A stretch of DNA of 64,000 nt from CBDDBX01 sp965225955. GTDB lineage: Bacteria; Acidobacteriota; Aminicenantia; UBA2199. The DNA lies in assembly GCA_965225955.1 (NCBI GenBank), contig CBDDBX010000018.1, positions 1 to 64,000 on the forward strand. Direction: 5' to 3'. The notes beneath the pieces were generated by a model that searched no databases, was not told the DNA's origin, and saw only the letters and a list, made by a program, of their open reading frames with translations. Position 1 is the stretch's first letter; every line of letters begins with the position of its first letter. This document shows positions 9,676 through 18,190 of this stretch, in pieces. A program made the translations under genes and the position numbers.

Positions 9676-10242
9676 TCAGAACCTTATTCCCAGTCCTGCA
9701 CCAGCTTTTATACCACCTATATCGAGTTCTTTACCTCCGGCACCATCAACTTTAAAAGGAGAGTATCTCAATTCACCACTGAAGTAGAACATTTTTCCAA
9801 AGAAATACTTAAAACCCCCTCCAACAACAAATACAGTTTTAGACTGACTCATAGTATTATCCTTAAGTGCTGCAGACTCTATTTCCTGTTTATAAGTATA
9901 TCTTCCTGCACCAGCTTTCAGATAAGGAACAAACTTCCCCTTTCCAAAACGATATGTAAGAAAAGCTTCTCCACCATAGATCTTCAGAGTGCTTTTTTCA
10001 TTTTTGATACCAATAACAGCATCTTTCTTATAGCCAAATTCATAAGAAGCTCCAATAAAAAGCCCCTTAACAATTTTCATCTCCAGAACAGGAGCAAACG
10101 TTACTCCGGCTCCATAAATATCCCTTACAGAAGATTCACTAATTCCTCTGTAATTGACAGTAATACCAATTTCTGTTTCACCCAGTACAGGAACAGCTAT
10201 AACAGAAGCAACTATAAATATCAGTAAAAATCTTTTAATCAT
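9676..10242 (-). CDS. Small outer-membrane beta-barrel protein
   Basis: A 188-residue secreted protein with a signal peptide (1-21, ending VLGE) and alternating amphipathic strands typical of an eight-stranded OmpX/OmpW-like barrel: GLFIGASYEFGYKK, GGEAFLTYRFGKGKFVPYLKAGAG, KTVFVVGGGFKYFFG. It ends in phenylalanine (GAGLGIRF), as expected for BAM recognition. It starts two bases after the stop of the M43 protease gene, so the two are almost certainly one operon with the barrel second. The exact role is not readable from sequence. Confidence 0.85.
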   Translation of the reverse strand: MIKRFLLIFIVASVIAVPVLGETEIGITVNYRGISESSVRDIYGAGVTFAPVLEMKIVKGLFIGASYEFGYKKDAVIGIKNEKSTLKIYGGEAFLTYRFGKGKFVPYLKAGAGRYTYKQEIESAALKDNTMSQSKTVFVVGGGFKYFFGKMFYFSGELRYSPFKVDGAGGKELDIGGIKAGAGLGIRF

Positions 10243-10244
10243 TA

Positions 10245-11531
10245 TTATTCACCCACTACTACAGGAGCACTTTCATTTCCATTACCATCAACTCCTCTTA
10301 ACTGATAGGAGTAGCTGTCAGTACCAATATCACGATCATCAAATATAAGATTGGCTCCGGTTATCTCAGTAAGCTTTGTGAACTGTGAATCATCTGAACT
10401 CTTTCTATAGATAACATACTTCACAATCTGCCCGTTGTTGGCAGGGTTAACGTCCCAGGTTATCCGGTTTATCTTCTCTTCTCTGAATACCAGATTATTT
10501 TTTAAGGCTTCAAATTTCACATTTGCCGGAGGATATAGCGAAGATGCCAGCATTGGTCTGTAATTCATAAGGCAGCACATCATACGGTTACCCTGCTCAG
10601 CAGTAAACTCCGTCATACAGGTATCAGGAGTATAGTTCATATAGTTGTGAATCGGATCAGCTGAGCCACAGGTGTGAGTCTGTATACAGCTGTAGTGATC
10701 AACAGCTTCAGGGTTGGTATCTGAAATAAGATCCCCTGCTTCATAACCATCCCCGCAACCACCTTCAAAGGTATGGGCCAGACCGAAGTAGTGACCCGCT
10801 TCATGTACAAGAGTTCTACCCTGATTATACTGACCATAGCCATTATCTCTTCCTCCGACAGTTCCATAAAGCAAAACTATACCATCTCTTACTGTTCCTG
10901 CAGCATCCTGAGGATAGTAAGCATATCCCAGATAACCATCGGCACTGTTAACATAGATATTCATATATCTGTTCTGATCCCAGCCCAAAGCAGCTTTATA
11001 TGTCAATTCATTTTTATCATCATGCCAGTCATCATTAACTGTTCGTGTTATTCCTGCCAGCTGAAACTGTATTTTGGTGTTGAATCCACTGCTTCCTTTA
11101 GTACCTGCCAGAGCACCATAATCTTCGTTAAGCACCTTTATCTGATCTGCAATCTGCTGATCTGTAACATTGCCTACGCCACTGGATTTACTGATTACAT
11201 GAAATACTATAGGAATAACATACGTTTTTTCCGGCCAGTATTCACTCTTAATTACAGTTTTGCTATTAGTGCAATCCCCCTGGGATTTAAATAGCTTCTG
11301 CCTCTCTTCAGGTTTCAGTCTTTTGACAATACAGCGTTTTCCCCTATTTACAAAATAGTCTGAATACTGATAATCCAGAAGACTATTGAACTTATGTTTT
11401 CCAACTGTTACCGAACCATCAGCATGAACTGTGAACTGCTCTTTGTTCTTCTTCGCTTTGTCATGAGCATAAACCCCGGTTAAGGCAATAAGAAACAGAG
11501 CAATAAGCCCTGCAATAGTAATTTTTTTCAT
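10245..11531 (-). CDS. Secreted M43-type zinc metalloprotease (pappalysin-like)
   Basis: A signal peptide (1-22) is followed by a propeptide-like region and an M43 catalytic domain (about 100-330). The extended zinc motif HEAGHYFGLAH is near residue 243, and the downstream met-turn HNYMNYTPD follows after a cysteine-rich insert (GGCGDGYEAGD, YSCIQTHTCG) typical of cytophagalysin/pappalysin members. The last 90 residues look like one fibronectin type III module (NRITWDVNPANNGQIVKYVIYRKS). AGGAG lies 6 bases before the ATG. It probably digests extracellular or surface proteins. It is the first gene of a two-gene unit with the barrel protein. Confidence 0.93.
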   Translation of the reverse strand: MKKITIAGLIALFLIALTGVYAHDKAKKNKEQFTVHADGSVTVGKHKFNSLLDYQYSDYFVNRGKRCIVKRLKPEERQKLFKSQGDCTNSKTVIKSEYWPEKTYVIPIVFHVISKSSGVGNVTDQQIADQIKVLNEDYGALAGTKGSSGFNTKIQFQLAGITRTVNDDWHDDKNELTYKAALGWDQNRYMNIYVNSADGYLGYAYYPQDAAGTVRDGIVLLYGTVGGRDNGYGQYNQGRTLVHEAGHYFGLAHTFEGGCGDGYEAGDLISDTNPEAVDHYSCIQTHTCGSADPIHNYMNYTPDTCMTEFTAEQGNRMMCCLMNYRPMLASSLYPPANVKFEALKNNLVFREEKINRITWDVNPANNGQIVKYVIYRKSSDDSQFTKLTEITGANLIFDDRDIGTDSYSYQLRGVDGNGNESAPVVVGE

Positions 11532-11617
11532 AACATCTCCTGTTTATGGATATTTGATTCTCACTTCATATTATGCAGCCATTAGCATAAAAAATCCATC
11601 AACAGAAAGAAGTTTAA

Positions 11618-12457
11618 CTACTGCAGCTCCTCAAAACCTTTACCAAAAACTCCCATAACTCTTGATACAGACATGAAAGCTTCGTTATCAACCTCTTTGA
11701 CAATTTTAAAAACACTGTGCAGTTCAAAACGCCTTACAATAACTGTAAGAACAGATGTATCTTTACCTGAATACCACCCCTGACCATTAAGAACAGTTAT
11801 TCCCCGATTAATCCGGGAAGCAATGACTTCAGCAATTTCATTGTGTTTTTTAGAGAATATAAATATCTGAAATGACCTCTTGGACCCCTCAAGAACATTA
11901 TCCACGACATAAGAGACCACAGCCATTGAAACAAAACCATAGACTATCTTTTCAATAGATCCGAAAACAAAATAGGAGGATGAAATTATCATGGCATCAA
12001 GTATCAGAAGAATCTTACCGGGACTTATATTCCGGTACTTATTGATTATCATGGCAATAATATCTGTGCCTCCGGTACTGCCTCCCTGTGTAAAGGCAAT
12101 CCCGACACCTGCACCACTGAGAATTCCACCAATTATAGCTGCCATAAAGGCATCATGCACTACAGGCCCTTTTATAAGGGTGCCGAAAAGAGACAGAGCC
12201 ATAGGAAGAGTTATAGATGCATATACAGTTTTAATACCAAAACGGGCACCAAGAATCTTTACACCCAGAGCCAGAAGCAAAAGGTTAATAACAAGAACCG
12301 TAAGCCCCACAGGAAGCTCTGCTGAGTAGAAAAGTATTGTACCTATACCACTTACTCCTCCACCGGTTATTTCAGAGGGTACAAGAAAGGCCATCCAGCC
12401 AAGTGCATTTAATAATATCCCAAATGAAATTAAAAGATACTCTTTTAAAGTTTTCAT
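11618..12457 (-). CDS. YitT family membrane protein
   Basis: Inner-membrane protein with six or so hydrophobic segments in the first 190 residues (DUF161: VPSEITGGGVSGIGTILFY, GSTGGTDIIAMIINK) and a soluble C-terminal DUF2179 domain (GINRGITVLNGQGWYSGKDTS, TVIVRRFE). The physiological role of the family is unclear. The start is placed at MKTLKEYLL because GGGAGGAG lies about 7 bases before this ATG. A longer frame begins at 12484 but has no such site. Length from this start is 279 residues, normal for the family. It follows the EAL-HDOD gene at 12.6 kb on the same strand with a 119-base gap. Confidence 0.9.
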   Translation of the reverse strand: MKTLKEYLLISFGILLNALGWMAFLVPSEITGGGVSGIGTILFYSAELPVGLTVLVINLLLLALGVKILGARFGIKTVYASITLPMALSLFGTLIKGPVVHDAFMAAIIGGILSGAGVGIAFTQGGSTGGTDIIAMIINKYRNISPGKILLILDAMIISSSYFVFGSIEKIVYGFVSMAVVSYVVDNVLEGSKRSFQIFIFSKKHNEIAEVIASRINRGITVLNGQGWYSGKDTSVLTVIVRRFELHSVFKIVKEVDNEAFMSVSRVMGVFGKGFEELQ

Positions 12458-12576
12458 CCACACTCCTCCCATACATATAATCATAATGTGGCATCAGATA
12501 AACATATCTGACTCTGAGGCAGCGAAGAATAACATAGCTGTTTAAAAGTGTCAATGATATTTATATTAAGAATATA

Positions 12577-13800
12577 TCAATAAAATGATTCCCCTTTGAG
12601 TATCGATTCAAGATATAATGTGCCAATAATATCTTCATTCAGTCCGAATTTACGACATATATCCGTTGCATCCTCCCAGCGGGACTCTTCTATACAGATA
12701 AATATATCAAGCCCGACTCTAAGGTTATCCTCTTTCCCCTGGAGAGCTTTTTTAAGATGATCCTCTATAGGAAGCTCCTGCACCACCTCTTCCATTGGCT
12801 TGTCAAGATATGCATCAATAAGAGAAAAGAGTCCCAGAAGAAAGTAATCTGAACTTATATAAGATCTGTTTTCCATACTATTTGCAACAGTTTCACTAAA
12901 CACAGCTCTTATAATGGAATTCTTCATCAAAGCGACAGGTTTATCATCTCCCAACTGTATCATAAGCATCATTGTTACCCACTTTCTGAACTCATGTAGC
13001 CCGATAAGGTTAATAGCGTGCTTTACTGAAGTAACTGTTCTTACTACTCCCAGTGATGCGGAGTTTATAAAACGAAGCAACTTATATGTGAGAGCAACAT
13101 CCCTTCTAACAACATTCTCAACTTTACCAATATCAATTTCAGGAGAATTTAACTCCTTCATAATCTCAAGAATATTGAGTTTATACCCCTTAATCTCTTT
13201 TCCAGTAACAATAACCGGTTTCTGAAAAAAATATCCCTGAAAATAGGAGTACCCCATATCCAGTGCATCCTGAAACTCACTGTAGGTTTCTACTTTTTCC
13301 GCAAGAAACTTTTTACCTTCTGTACCAATCTGCCTTATAATCTGCCTTCGCTTCATAATGCTGGTATTCATAAAATCTATCTTTATTATATCTGCAAGAT
13401 CTATAAGAGGCTGGTATTCCGGCGAAAACTCAAAGTCATCAAGTGCAAGCACATATCCCTCTTCTTTGAGTTTTGCAAAGGCTCTGATAACCTCTTCTGT
13501 AGGTTTAACATTCTCAAGGAGTTCAACAACTACACTCTCTTTGGGAATGAGAGTTGCAATATCTTTAAGAAGTACTGTTTCAGTAAAATTAAGAAATCCC
13601 CGGCTTCCTCCTGTGACATCTTTTATATTAAAATTCAGAAAACTGTCAGAAATGGTTCTGGAGGAAGCGTAATCCTGATCAATACTGAGATCAAAAAAGT
13701 TATCTGTACCGGAGCGAAACAGAAGTTCATAGCCATAAATCTCTTTGTTCCTGTCAAGAACAGGTTGCCTTGCCATAAAAATATTTTTTACCTGAGCCAT
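12577..13800 (-). CDS. EAL-HDOD (YuxH-like) signalling protein, copy 1
   Basis: A 407-residue cytosolic protein with a degenerate EAL domain (about 1-200: FMARQPVLDRNKEIYGYELLFR, ALDDFEF, IIKIDFM, AEKVETYSEF, GYFFQKP) and an HDOD domain (about 205-400: DVALTYKLLRFINSA, SVKHAINLIGLHEFRKW). YuxH-type proteins act in signalling, often around motility or c-di-GMP. The EAL motif here is YELLF, so phosphodiesterase activity is uncertain. No Shine-Dalgarno precedes the ATG at 13800. TAATAT/TATTAC -10-like boxes lie 9-12 bases upstream, and a TTG 6 bases further out is an alternative start. Strongly similar to the gene at 15.7-16.95 kb, so the two are paralogues. Confidence 0.92.
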   Translation of the reverse strand: MAQVKNIFMARQPVLDRNKEIYGYELLFRSGTDNFFDLSIDQDYASSRTISDSFLNFNIKDVTGGSRGFLNFTETVLLKDIATLIPKESVVVELLENVKPTEEVIRAFAKLKEEGYVLALDDFEFSPEYQPLIDLADIIKIDFMNTSIMKRRQIIRQIGTEGKKFLAEKVETYSEFQDALDMGYSYFQGYFFQKPVIVTGKEIKGYKLNILEIMKELNSPEIDIGKVENVVRRDVALTYKLLRFINSASLGVVRTVTSVKHAINLIGLHEFRKWVTMMLMIQLGDDKPVALMKNSIIRAVFSETVANSMENRSYISSDYFLLGLFSLIDAYLDKPMEEVVQELPIEDHLKKALQGKEDNLRVGLDIFICIEESRWEDATDICRKFGLNEDIIGTLYLESILKGESFY

Positions 13801-13857
13801 GATCAATGTGTAATATTACTATTCTTTTTTGTCCAGCAAATCTTTATATATTTTTTA

Positions 13858-13866
13858 CCTGTCCCC
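13858..13866 (-). repeat. GGGGACAGG word, intergenic copy 1
   Basis: Minus-strand GGGGACAGG followed by TAAAAAA. It lies just upstream of the ywbE -35 box in the gap between two divergent genes. See the finding on this word. Confidence 0.6.
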
Positions 13867-13867
13867 A

Positions 13868-13896
13868 TTGTACGAATCAGATCTTACTCTTATAAT
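13868..13896 (+). promoter_or_regulatory. Promoter of ywbE (leaderless type)
   Basis: TTGTAC at 13868-13873, a 17-base spacer and a perfect TATAAT at 13891-13896. The start codon of ywbE comes 6 bases later, so the predicted transcription start coincides with the ATG. Confidence 0.85.
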
Positions 13897-13902
13897 AGCT
13901 CA

Positions 13903-14097
13903 ATGGATGGAACAAAAAGATCTGAAATAAAACCCGGTTTAAAAGTAAAAATAGTACTAAAACAGCACCAGAGAACCGGTGAGCTTACAGAAGGGATTGT
14001 AAAAGATATATTAACCAACTCTCCTGCTCATCCCCATGGTATAAAAGTAAGACTTACATCTGGTGCAGTTGGCCGGGTAAAAGAGATTTCCCGGTAG
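13903..14097 (+). CDS. ywbE: YwbE family protein
   Basis: A small (64-residue) conserved protein of the YwbE/DUF2196 family, whose function is not established. The family pattern is visible: IKPGLKVKIVLKQHQRTGEL, then GIVKDILTNSPAHPHGIKVRL and GAVGRVKEI. The ATG at 13903 is chosen although the frame stays open upstream, because a consensus promoter occupies the upstream part and there is no RBS. The predicted message is leaderless. It sits between the divergent EAL-HDOD gene and the convergent helicase gene. Confidence 0.9.
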   Translation: MDGTKRSEIKPGLKVKIVLKQHQRTGELTEGIVKDILTNSPAHPHGIKVRLTSGAVGRVKEISR

Positions 14098-14124
14098 AGA
14101 GTTTCTTACAAAAATTACTTCTTA

Positions 14125-14145
14125 AAGGGAATCACGGATTCCCTT
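14125..14145. terminator. Hairpin between converging ywbE and rhlE-like genes
   Basis: AAGGGAATC-ACG-GATTCCCTT is a perfect 9-bp stem with a 3-base loop. A-rich sequence follows it on the plus strand, and ATTTTTG lies a little downstream on the minus strand. Probably used by both genes. Confidence 0.6.
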
Positions 14146-14155
14146 CTGAAAAAAT

Positions 14156-15508
14156 CTATCCCTGAACGCGACGTCTGTCTGTTGAGGATCTGAAATTTTT
14201 ACCTGATTTCCTGCTTCTGGTTTCTTTAGTAAAAGAAGAGCCTGATTTATCTTTTTTTCTGAAATTCCCTGACTTCCCTTTACTATTTCCATTTCCGCCT
14301 TCTGCTGCTTTCTTATCAGCAATTCTTCTCTTCATATATTGAGCATTACTCTTCTTCTTAAGATATCCGGGCTCAGGAATACTATCAAATCCTTCTATTT
14401 TCTCTACAGTAAGTTCTCTTTTAAGAAGTTTCTGTATTGCTTTAAGCTCCTTATTCTCCTCAGGTGCAACCAGTGAAACAGCTCTCCCCTGTTCTCCGGC
14501 TCTGCCGGTTCTGCCAATACGGTGTACATAACTCTCCGCAACTGCTGGTAACTCATAATTAACAACATATGGCAAAAGGCTTATATCAAGACCTCTGGCT
14601 GCAATGTCTGTTGCCACCAGAACTCTTACCTGTCCCTTTTTAAAATCTGCAAGAGCTTTGGTTCTTGCTCCCTGACTCTTATTACCATGAATTGCTGCAG
14701 CTGTTATACGACCTTTATTTAATCTCTCAGAAAGTCTGTTGGCTCCATGTTTTGTTCTTGTAAACACAAGCACCTGGCTCCACTCCCCGTCATTTATCAG
14801 TTTGGTCAGTAAATCACCTTTATTTCTTTTGGATACAGGATGAACAACCTGAGCTACTGTCTCTGCTGTGCTGTTTCTTTTTGCCACCTCAACCATTTCC
14901 GGGTTAACCAGAATAGAATCTGCAAGCTCTCTTATTTCATCAGAATAGGTAGCAGAAAAAAGAAGATTCTGTCTTTTTTCAGGTACAAGTTTAAGAATCT
15001 TTTTTATATCGTGTATAAACCCCATATCCAGCATCTGATCAGCTTCGTCCAGTACCAGAGTTTCAACATAGGAGAGGTTAACTGTTTTCTGCTGTACATG
15101 ATCAAGGAGTCTTCCCGGAGTAGCTACAAGAATATCCACTCCTTTTCTGAGCTTATTCATCTGGGGTTTGATACTTACTCCTCCAAAAACTACTGTGGAT
15201 CTTACAGTAAGACTCTCACCATAGGAGTTTATAAAATCCAGAATCTGGGCTGCCAGTTCACGGGTAGGTGTCAGAATCAGGGCTCTTGGATGCCTCTTCC
15301 CTCTCTGAGACTTTTCACTCAGAACCTGAAGAAGGGGTAGTGCAAAAGCTGCAGTTTTACCTGTCCCTGTCTGTGCTCCTGCCAGCACATCCTTTCCTTT
15401 AAGAATTCCTGGTATCGTTCCTGCCTGAATTGGAGTTGCAGTTTTATAACCTTTTGTATTGATTGCTTTAAGTAACTCGGACCTCAAGCCGAGGTTTTGA
15501 AATAACAT
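14156..15508 (-). CDS. rhlE: DEAD-box ATP-dependent RNA helicase (RhlE type)
   Basis: A 450-residue helicase with all core motifs: AGAQTGTGKT (Walker A, about residue 44), PTRELAAQI, TPGRLLD, the DEAD box in LVLDEADQML, SATYS, GRTGRAG and HRIGR. The Q-motif region (FQNLGL...TPIQAGTIP) is at the N terminus. The last 80 residues form a lysine/arginine/serine-rich tail (KKKSNAQYMKRR, SGKNFRSSTDRRR) that probably binds RNA. AGGAG lies 8 bases before the ATG. It unwinds structured RNA in ribosome assembly or turnover. A 225-base upstream gap could hold a long leader, as is common for cold-induced helicases, but I see no defined element there. Confidence 0.95.
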   Translation of the reverse strand: MLFQNLGLRSELLKAINTKGYKTATPIQAGTIPGILKGKDVLAGAQTGTGKTAAFALPLLQVLSEKSQRGKRHPRALILTPTRELAAQILDFINSYGESLTVRSTVVFGGVSIKPQMNKLRKGVDILVATPGRLLDHVQQKTVNLSYVETLVLDEADQMLDMGFIHDIKKILKLVPEKRQNLLFSATYSDEIRELADSILVNPEMVEVAKRNSTAETVAQVVHPVSKRNKGDLLTKLINDGEWSQVLVFTRTKHGANRLSERLNKGRITAAAIHGNKSQGARTKALADFKKGQVRVLVATDIAARGLDISLLPYVVNYELPAVAESYVHRIGRTGRAGEQGRAVSLVAPEENKELKAIQKLLKRELTVEKIEGFDSIPEPGYLKKKSNAQYMKRRIADKKAAEGGNGNSKGKSGNFRKKDKSGSSFTKETRSRKSGKNFRSSTDRRRVQG

Positions 15509-15733
15509 ATATATACTCCTGCTGTATTTAATGCCTGATCGCCTGATATGCGAACCGGCCCAGACAGAAATCTTCTATTAATTTGTTACTGATGAGATTA
15601 CAGCTTCTGATGATCTGACCAGCACAATCCAGTTTACACCGACCGGATGGCGCCTGAATTTAAGACACGAATATACACTACAATTGAGTAGATGTATATA
15701 AAAAACTATTAAAAAAAGCGATTCAACCTGTCT

Positions 15734-16951
15734 TTAATAGTAATTCTCTCCTTTCATTATGGCTTCCAGATAGACCTGACCGATAATTTTTTCATCAATA
15801 CCGCTAAGGGTACAGAGACTACTCACTTCATCCCAGCTTGAGGCTTCAATGCCTCTGAAGATATCCAGTATTCTGCTTAAAGAGTTCTCTTTACCAAGAA
15901 GAGCATCTTTAATATGATCAGCTATAGGAAGATCCAGAACAATTTCATCCATTGGTCTGTCAAGATAGGCATCAATAAGTGAAAACAGCCCAAGTAAGAA
16001 ATAGTCTGAAGCTTTATAATCCCCATCAAGTATAGTTGCAAGAGATTCACAGAAAGTGGCTCTTATAATTGAGTGTTTCATAAGTGCTTCAGGTTTATCT
16101 TCCCCAAGCCTTATCATCATCATCATAATAACCCATTTTCTGAACTCATCAACCCCCAGAAGACTTATTGCATGTCTTACTGAAGAAACTCTCTCAACAA
16201 CACCAATAGCTGCTGAATTAATAAATCTCAATAGTTTATAAGTAAGTGCCACATCTCTTCTCAGAATCTCTTCAACTCTTCCGTAATCTGCATCCTCTTC
16301 CAGCTCTTTCATTATCTGAAGAATATTGAGTTTATAGCCTTTAACATCTTTACCTGCAACGATAACAGGCTTCTGAAAGAAGTAACCCTGAAAATAGGAG
16401 TACCCAAGCCCCATTGCTTCCTGGAACTCTTCATGGGTTTCGATCTTTTCTGCCAGAAACTTCTTACCGGAATCCCCGATAATTTTCATCATCATCTTCC
16501 GGTCACCTGCTCTGGTAAGTTTAAAATCTATCTTTATAATATCTGATAGTTCTATCAGAGGTTCGAATTCAGGGAAATACTGAAAATCATCAAGTGCAAG
16601 TGTATATCCTTTACTCTTAAGATTTCTGAATGCCTCAATCACTTCACTACTTGGTTTCACTGTTTCAAGAAGCTCTACAACCAGAATATCTTTTGAGAAC
16701 ATCTGGGCAATTTCGCTTAAGAGTACAGGGCCTGTAAAATTGAGAAAAGCCTTTTTACCTCCGGTGATATCCTTCACACCGAAATTCATAAAACTATCCA
16801 CAAGGGTTCTTGAAGAAGCATAATCCTGATCCACACTAAGATCAAAAAAGTTATCAAACCCTGTTCTGAATAGTAACTCATATCCGTAAATCTCTTTCTT
16901 TCTGTTAAAGATTGGCTGACGGGCCATAAATACTTCTCTGCCTTTACTCAT
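15734..16951 (-). CDS. EAL-HDOD (YuxH-like) signalling protein, copy 2
   Basis: A 405-residue paralogue of the gene at 12.6-13.8 kb with the same order: EAL-like domain (FMARQPIFNRKKEIYGYELLFR, ALDDFQYFPEFEPLI, IIKIDFK, AEKIETHEEF) then HDOD domain (DVALTYKLLRFINSA, SVRHAISLLGVDEFRKW). The hybrid motif NFTGPVLL replaces the usual Asn-containing EAL motif. No Shine-Dalgarno precedes the ATG. TATAAT lies 15 bases upstream, and a TTGCTA-N17-TAAATA pair would put the start at the ATG. Having two diverged copies within 4 kb suggests duplication and specialisation in the same signalling process, possibly motility given fliW-csrA at 27.6 kb. Confidence 0.92.
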   Translation of the reverse strand: MSKGREVFMARQPIFNRKKEIYGYELLFRTGFDNFFDLSVDQDYASSRTLVDSFMNFGVKDITGGKKAFLNFTGPVLLSEIAQMFSKDILVVELLETVKPSSEVIEAFRNLKSKGYTLALDDFQYFPEFEPLIELSDIIKIDFKLTRAGDRKMMMKIIGDSGKKFLAEKIETHEEFQEAMGLGYSYFQGYFFQKPVIVAGKDVKGYKLNILQIMKELEEDADYGRVEEILRRDVALTYKLLRFINSAAIGVVERVSSVRHAISLLGVDEFRKWVIMMMMIRLGEDKPEALMKHSIIRATFCESLATILDGDYKASDYFLLGLFSLIDAYLDRPMDEIVLDLPIADHIKDALLGKENSLSRILDIFRGIEASSWDEVSSLCTLSGIDEKIIGQVYLEAIMKGENYY

Positions 16952-17047
16952 GAATTAATATTTAGCATTATAAATCTTATTTAGCAACAGTAATAATTAT
17001 GCTTTCCGACACACCTGCGGCTTTAATATATAAATAGATTTTCATTA

Positions 17048-17076
17048 TTGAATTCTCCCTTATAAAAAGGTAATAT
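17048..17076 (+). promoter_or_regulatory. Promoter of the dCMP deaminase operon (leaderless type)
   Basis: TTGAAT at 17048-17053, a 17-base spacer and TAATAT at 17071-17076. The start codon follows after 6 bases, the same geometry as ywbE. Confidence 0.65.
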
Positions 17077-17082
17077 GTCAAA

Positions 17083-17598
17083 ATGCATAAAAGACCAGAA
17101 AAAGACCTTTATTATCTTGATATTGCAGAGGTTGTTTCAAGACGCTCAACATGTCTGAAAGTTTTTATGGGCGCAATAATTGTGAAGGAAGATCAGATTA
17201 TTGCCACAGGTTATGTTGGAGCTCCACGAAACACAAAGAGTTCTATGGAACATGAGTTCTGTTTAAGAAAAAAGCTCAACATCCCTTCAGGTACTCAGTA
17301 TGAGCTCTGTCGTTCAGTACATGCTGAACAGAATGCAATTATTAATGCAGCCAGAGCCGGGGTCAGTCTGCTGGGAGGAGATATTTTTATCTTTGGACAG
17401 CTGAGAGACACTAAAGAGGTTATAAATGCCTTCCCCTGTTTCATATGTAAGAAAATGATTATAAATGCAGGACTTAAACGGGTAATAACATCTGTAAAAG
17501 ACGGTGATAAACCATATAAAACTTTCGAAGTGGATCAATGGACAGAAGACTGGCAGCAACACGATCTTATTGACGACGAATTTCAGTACGGAAAATAA
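17083..17598 (+). CDS. Deoxycytidylate (dCMP) deaminase family protein
   Basis: A 171-residue zinc enzyme expected to convert dCMP to dUMP for dTTP synthesis. The first zinc/proton-shuttle motif is CRSVHAEQNAI (about residues 77-87) and the second PCFICKKMI (about 120). The N-terminal RPEKDLYYLDIAEVVSRRSTC and GAIIVKEDQIIATGYVGAPR match ComEB/dCMP deaminases. No usable Shine-Dalgarno precedes the ATG, and the promoter ends 6 bases before it. It is first in a tight three-gene unit with a P-loop kinase (20-base gap) and coaD. The substrate is inferred from the family. Confidence 0.9.
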   Translation: MHKRPEKDLYYLDIAEVVSRRSTCLKVFMGAIIVKEDQIIATGYVGAPRNTKSSMEHEFCLRKKLNIPSGTQYELCRSVHAEQNAIINAARAGVSLLGGDIFIFGQLRDTKEVINAFPCFICKKMIINAGLKRVITSVKDGDKPYKTFEVDQWTEDWQQHDLIDDEFQYGK

Positions 17599-17618
17599 CA
17601 GAATCGCAGGAGTAGATA

Positions 17619-18188
17619 ATGGATAAATCATATATAGGCCTTACCGGCATTATGGCATCAGGTAAAGGCGAAGTAGTAAAAATCATGGAAGAACACGGAT
17701 ACAAATATATTTCTCTTTCAGATATGGTAAGAGAAGAAGCTGCAAAATGTGAACAGCCTGTAACCAGAGCCCAGATGCAGAACATTGGCAATCGCCTTCG
17801 CTCAGAAGGAGGTGCAGGTGTTCTGGGTAAAAAAATAAGAGAGAAGGTCAGTGACTCTACTGAAATAGATAAATGGGTTATAGATGGAGTTCGTAACCCG
17901 GCAGAAATAATTGAATTGAGAAAACTTGAAGGTTTTGTTCTTGCAGGTATTGAAGCCCCTGTAGAAATGCTTATTAGTCGTATAAAATCGAGAGGCAGAG
18001 CAACTGATTCTGCTACAGATAAAGAGCTTCTTCTCAGAATAGAGAGAGAAAGAGGCATTGGGGAACCACCAGATGGGCAGCAGGTTGGTAAATGTCTTGC
18101 GGAAGCAGATATTACAATACACAATACAGGTACCCTTGAAGAACTAAAGGATAAACTTGCAGCTCAGCTGTTTAATAAGGGAGAATAG
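17619..18188 (+). CDS. P-loop nucleotide/dephospho-CoA kinase-like protein (UPF0200-like)
   Basis: A 189-residue P-loop protein with Walker A GIMASGKGE (residues 10-18), then YKYISLSDMVREEA and a WVIDGVRNPAEI Walker-B-like segment. A lid-like region, IKSRGRATDSATDKE, follows. The overall pattern resembles archaeal UPF0200 and dCMP-deaminase-linked P-loop domains more than classical CoaE, which normally has GGIGSGKS. Two roles are possible from context: a deoxynucleotide kinase working with the upstream dCMP deaminase, or a divergent dephospho-CoA kinase working after the downstream CoaD. AGGAG lies 8 bases before the ATG. Substrate unproven. Confidence 0.75.
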   Translation: MDKSYIGLTGIMASGKGEVVKIMEEHGYKYISLSDMVREEAAKCEQPVTRAQMQNIGNRLRSEGGAGVLGKKIREKVSDSTEIDKWVIDGVRNPAEIIELRKLEGFVLAGIEAPVEMLISRIKSRGRATDSATDKELLLRIERERGIGEPPDGQQVGKCLAEADITIHNTGTLEELKDKLAAQLFNKGE

Positions 18189-18190
18189 AA

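Noticed and set aside
10773..11294. 173-residue plus-strand frame opposite the M43 protease gene
   Set aside because: The opposite strand encodes a clear metalloprotease with a zinc motif and met-turn; this frame has no recognisable features.
13765..13902. N-terminal extension of ywbE
   Set aside because: A consensus promoter lies in this stretch and the family protein is fully covered by the 64 residues from 13903.
16558..16575. GGTTCGAATTC resembling a tRNA T-loop
   Set aside because: It lies inside the EAL-HDOD coding region and no cloverleaf forms around it. No tRNA was found in the window.
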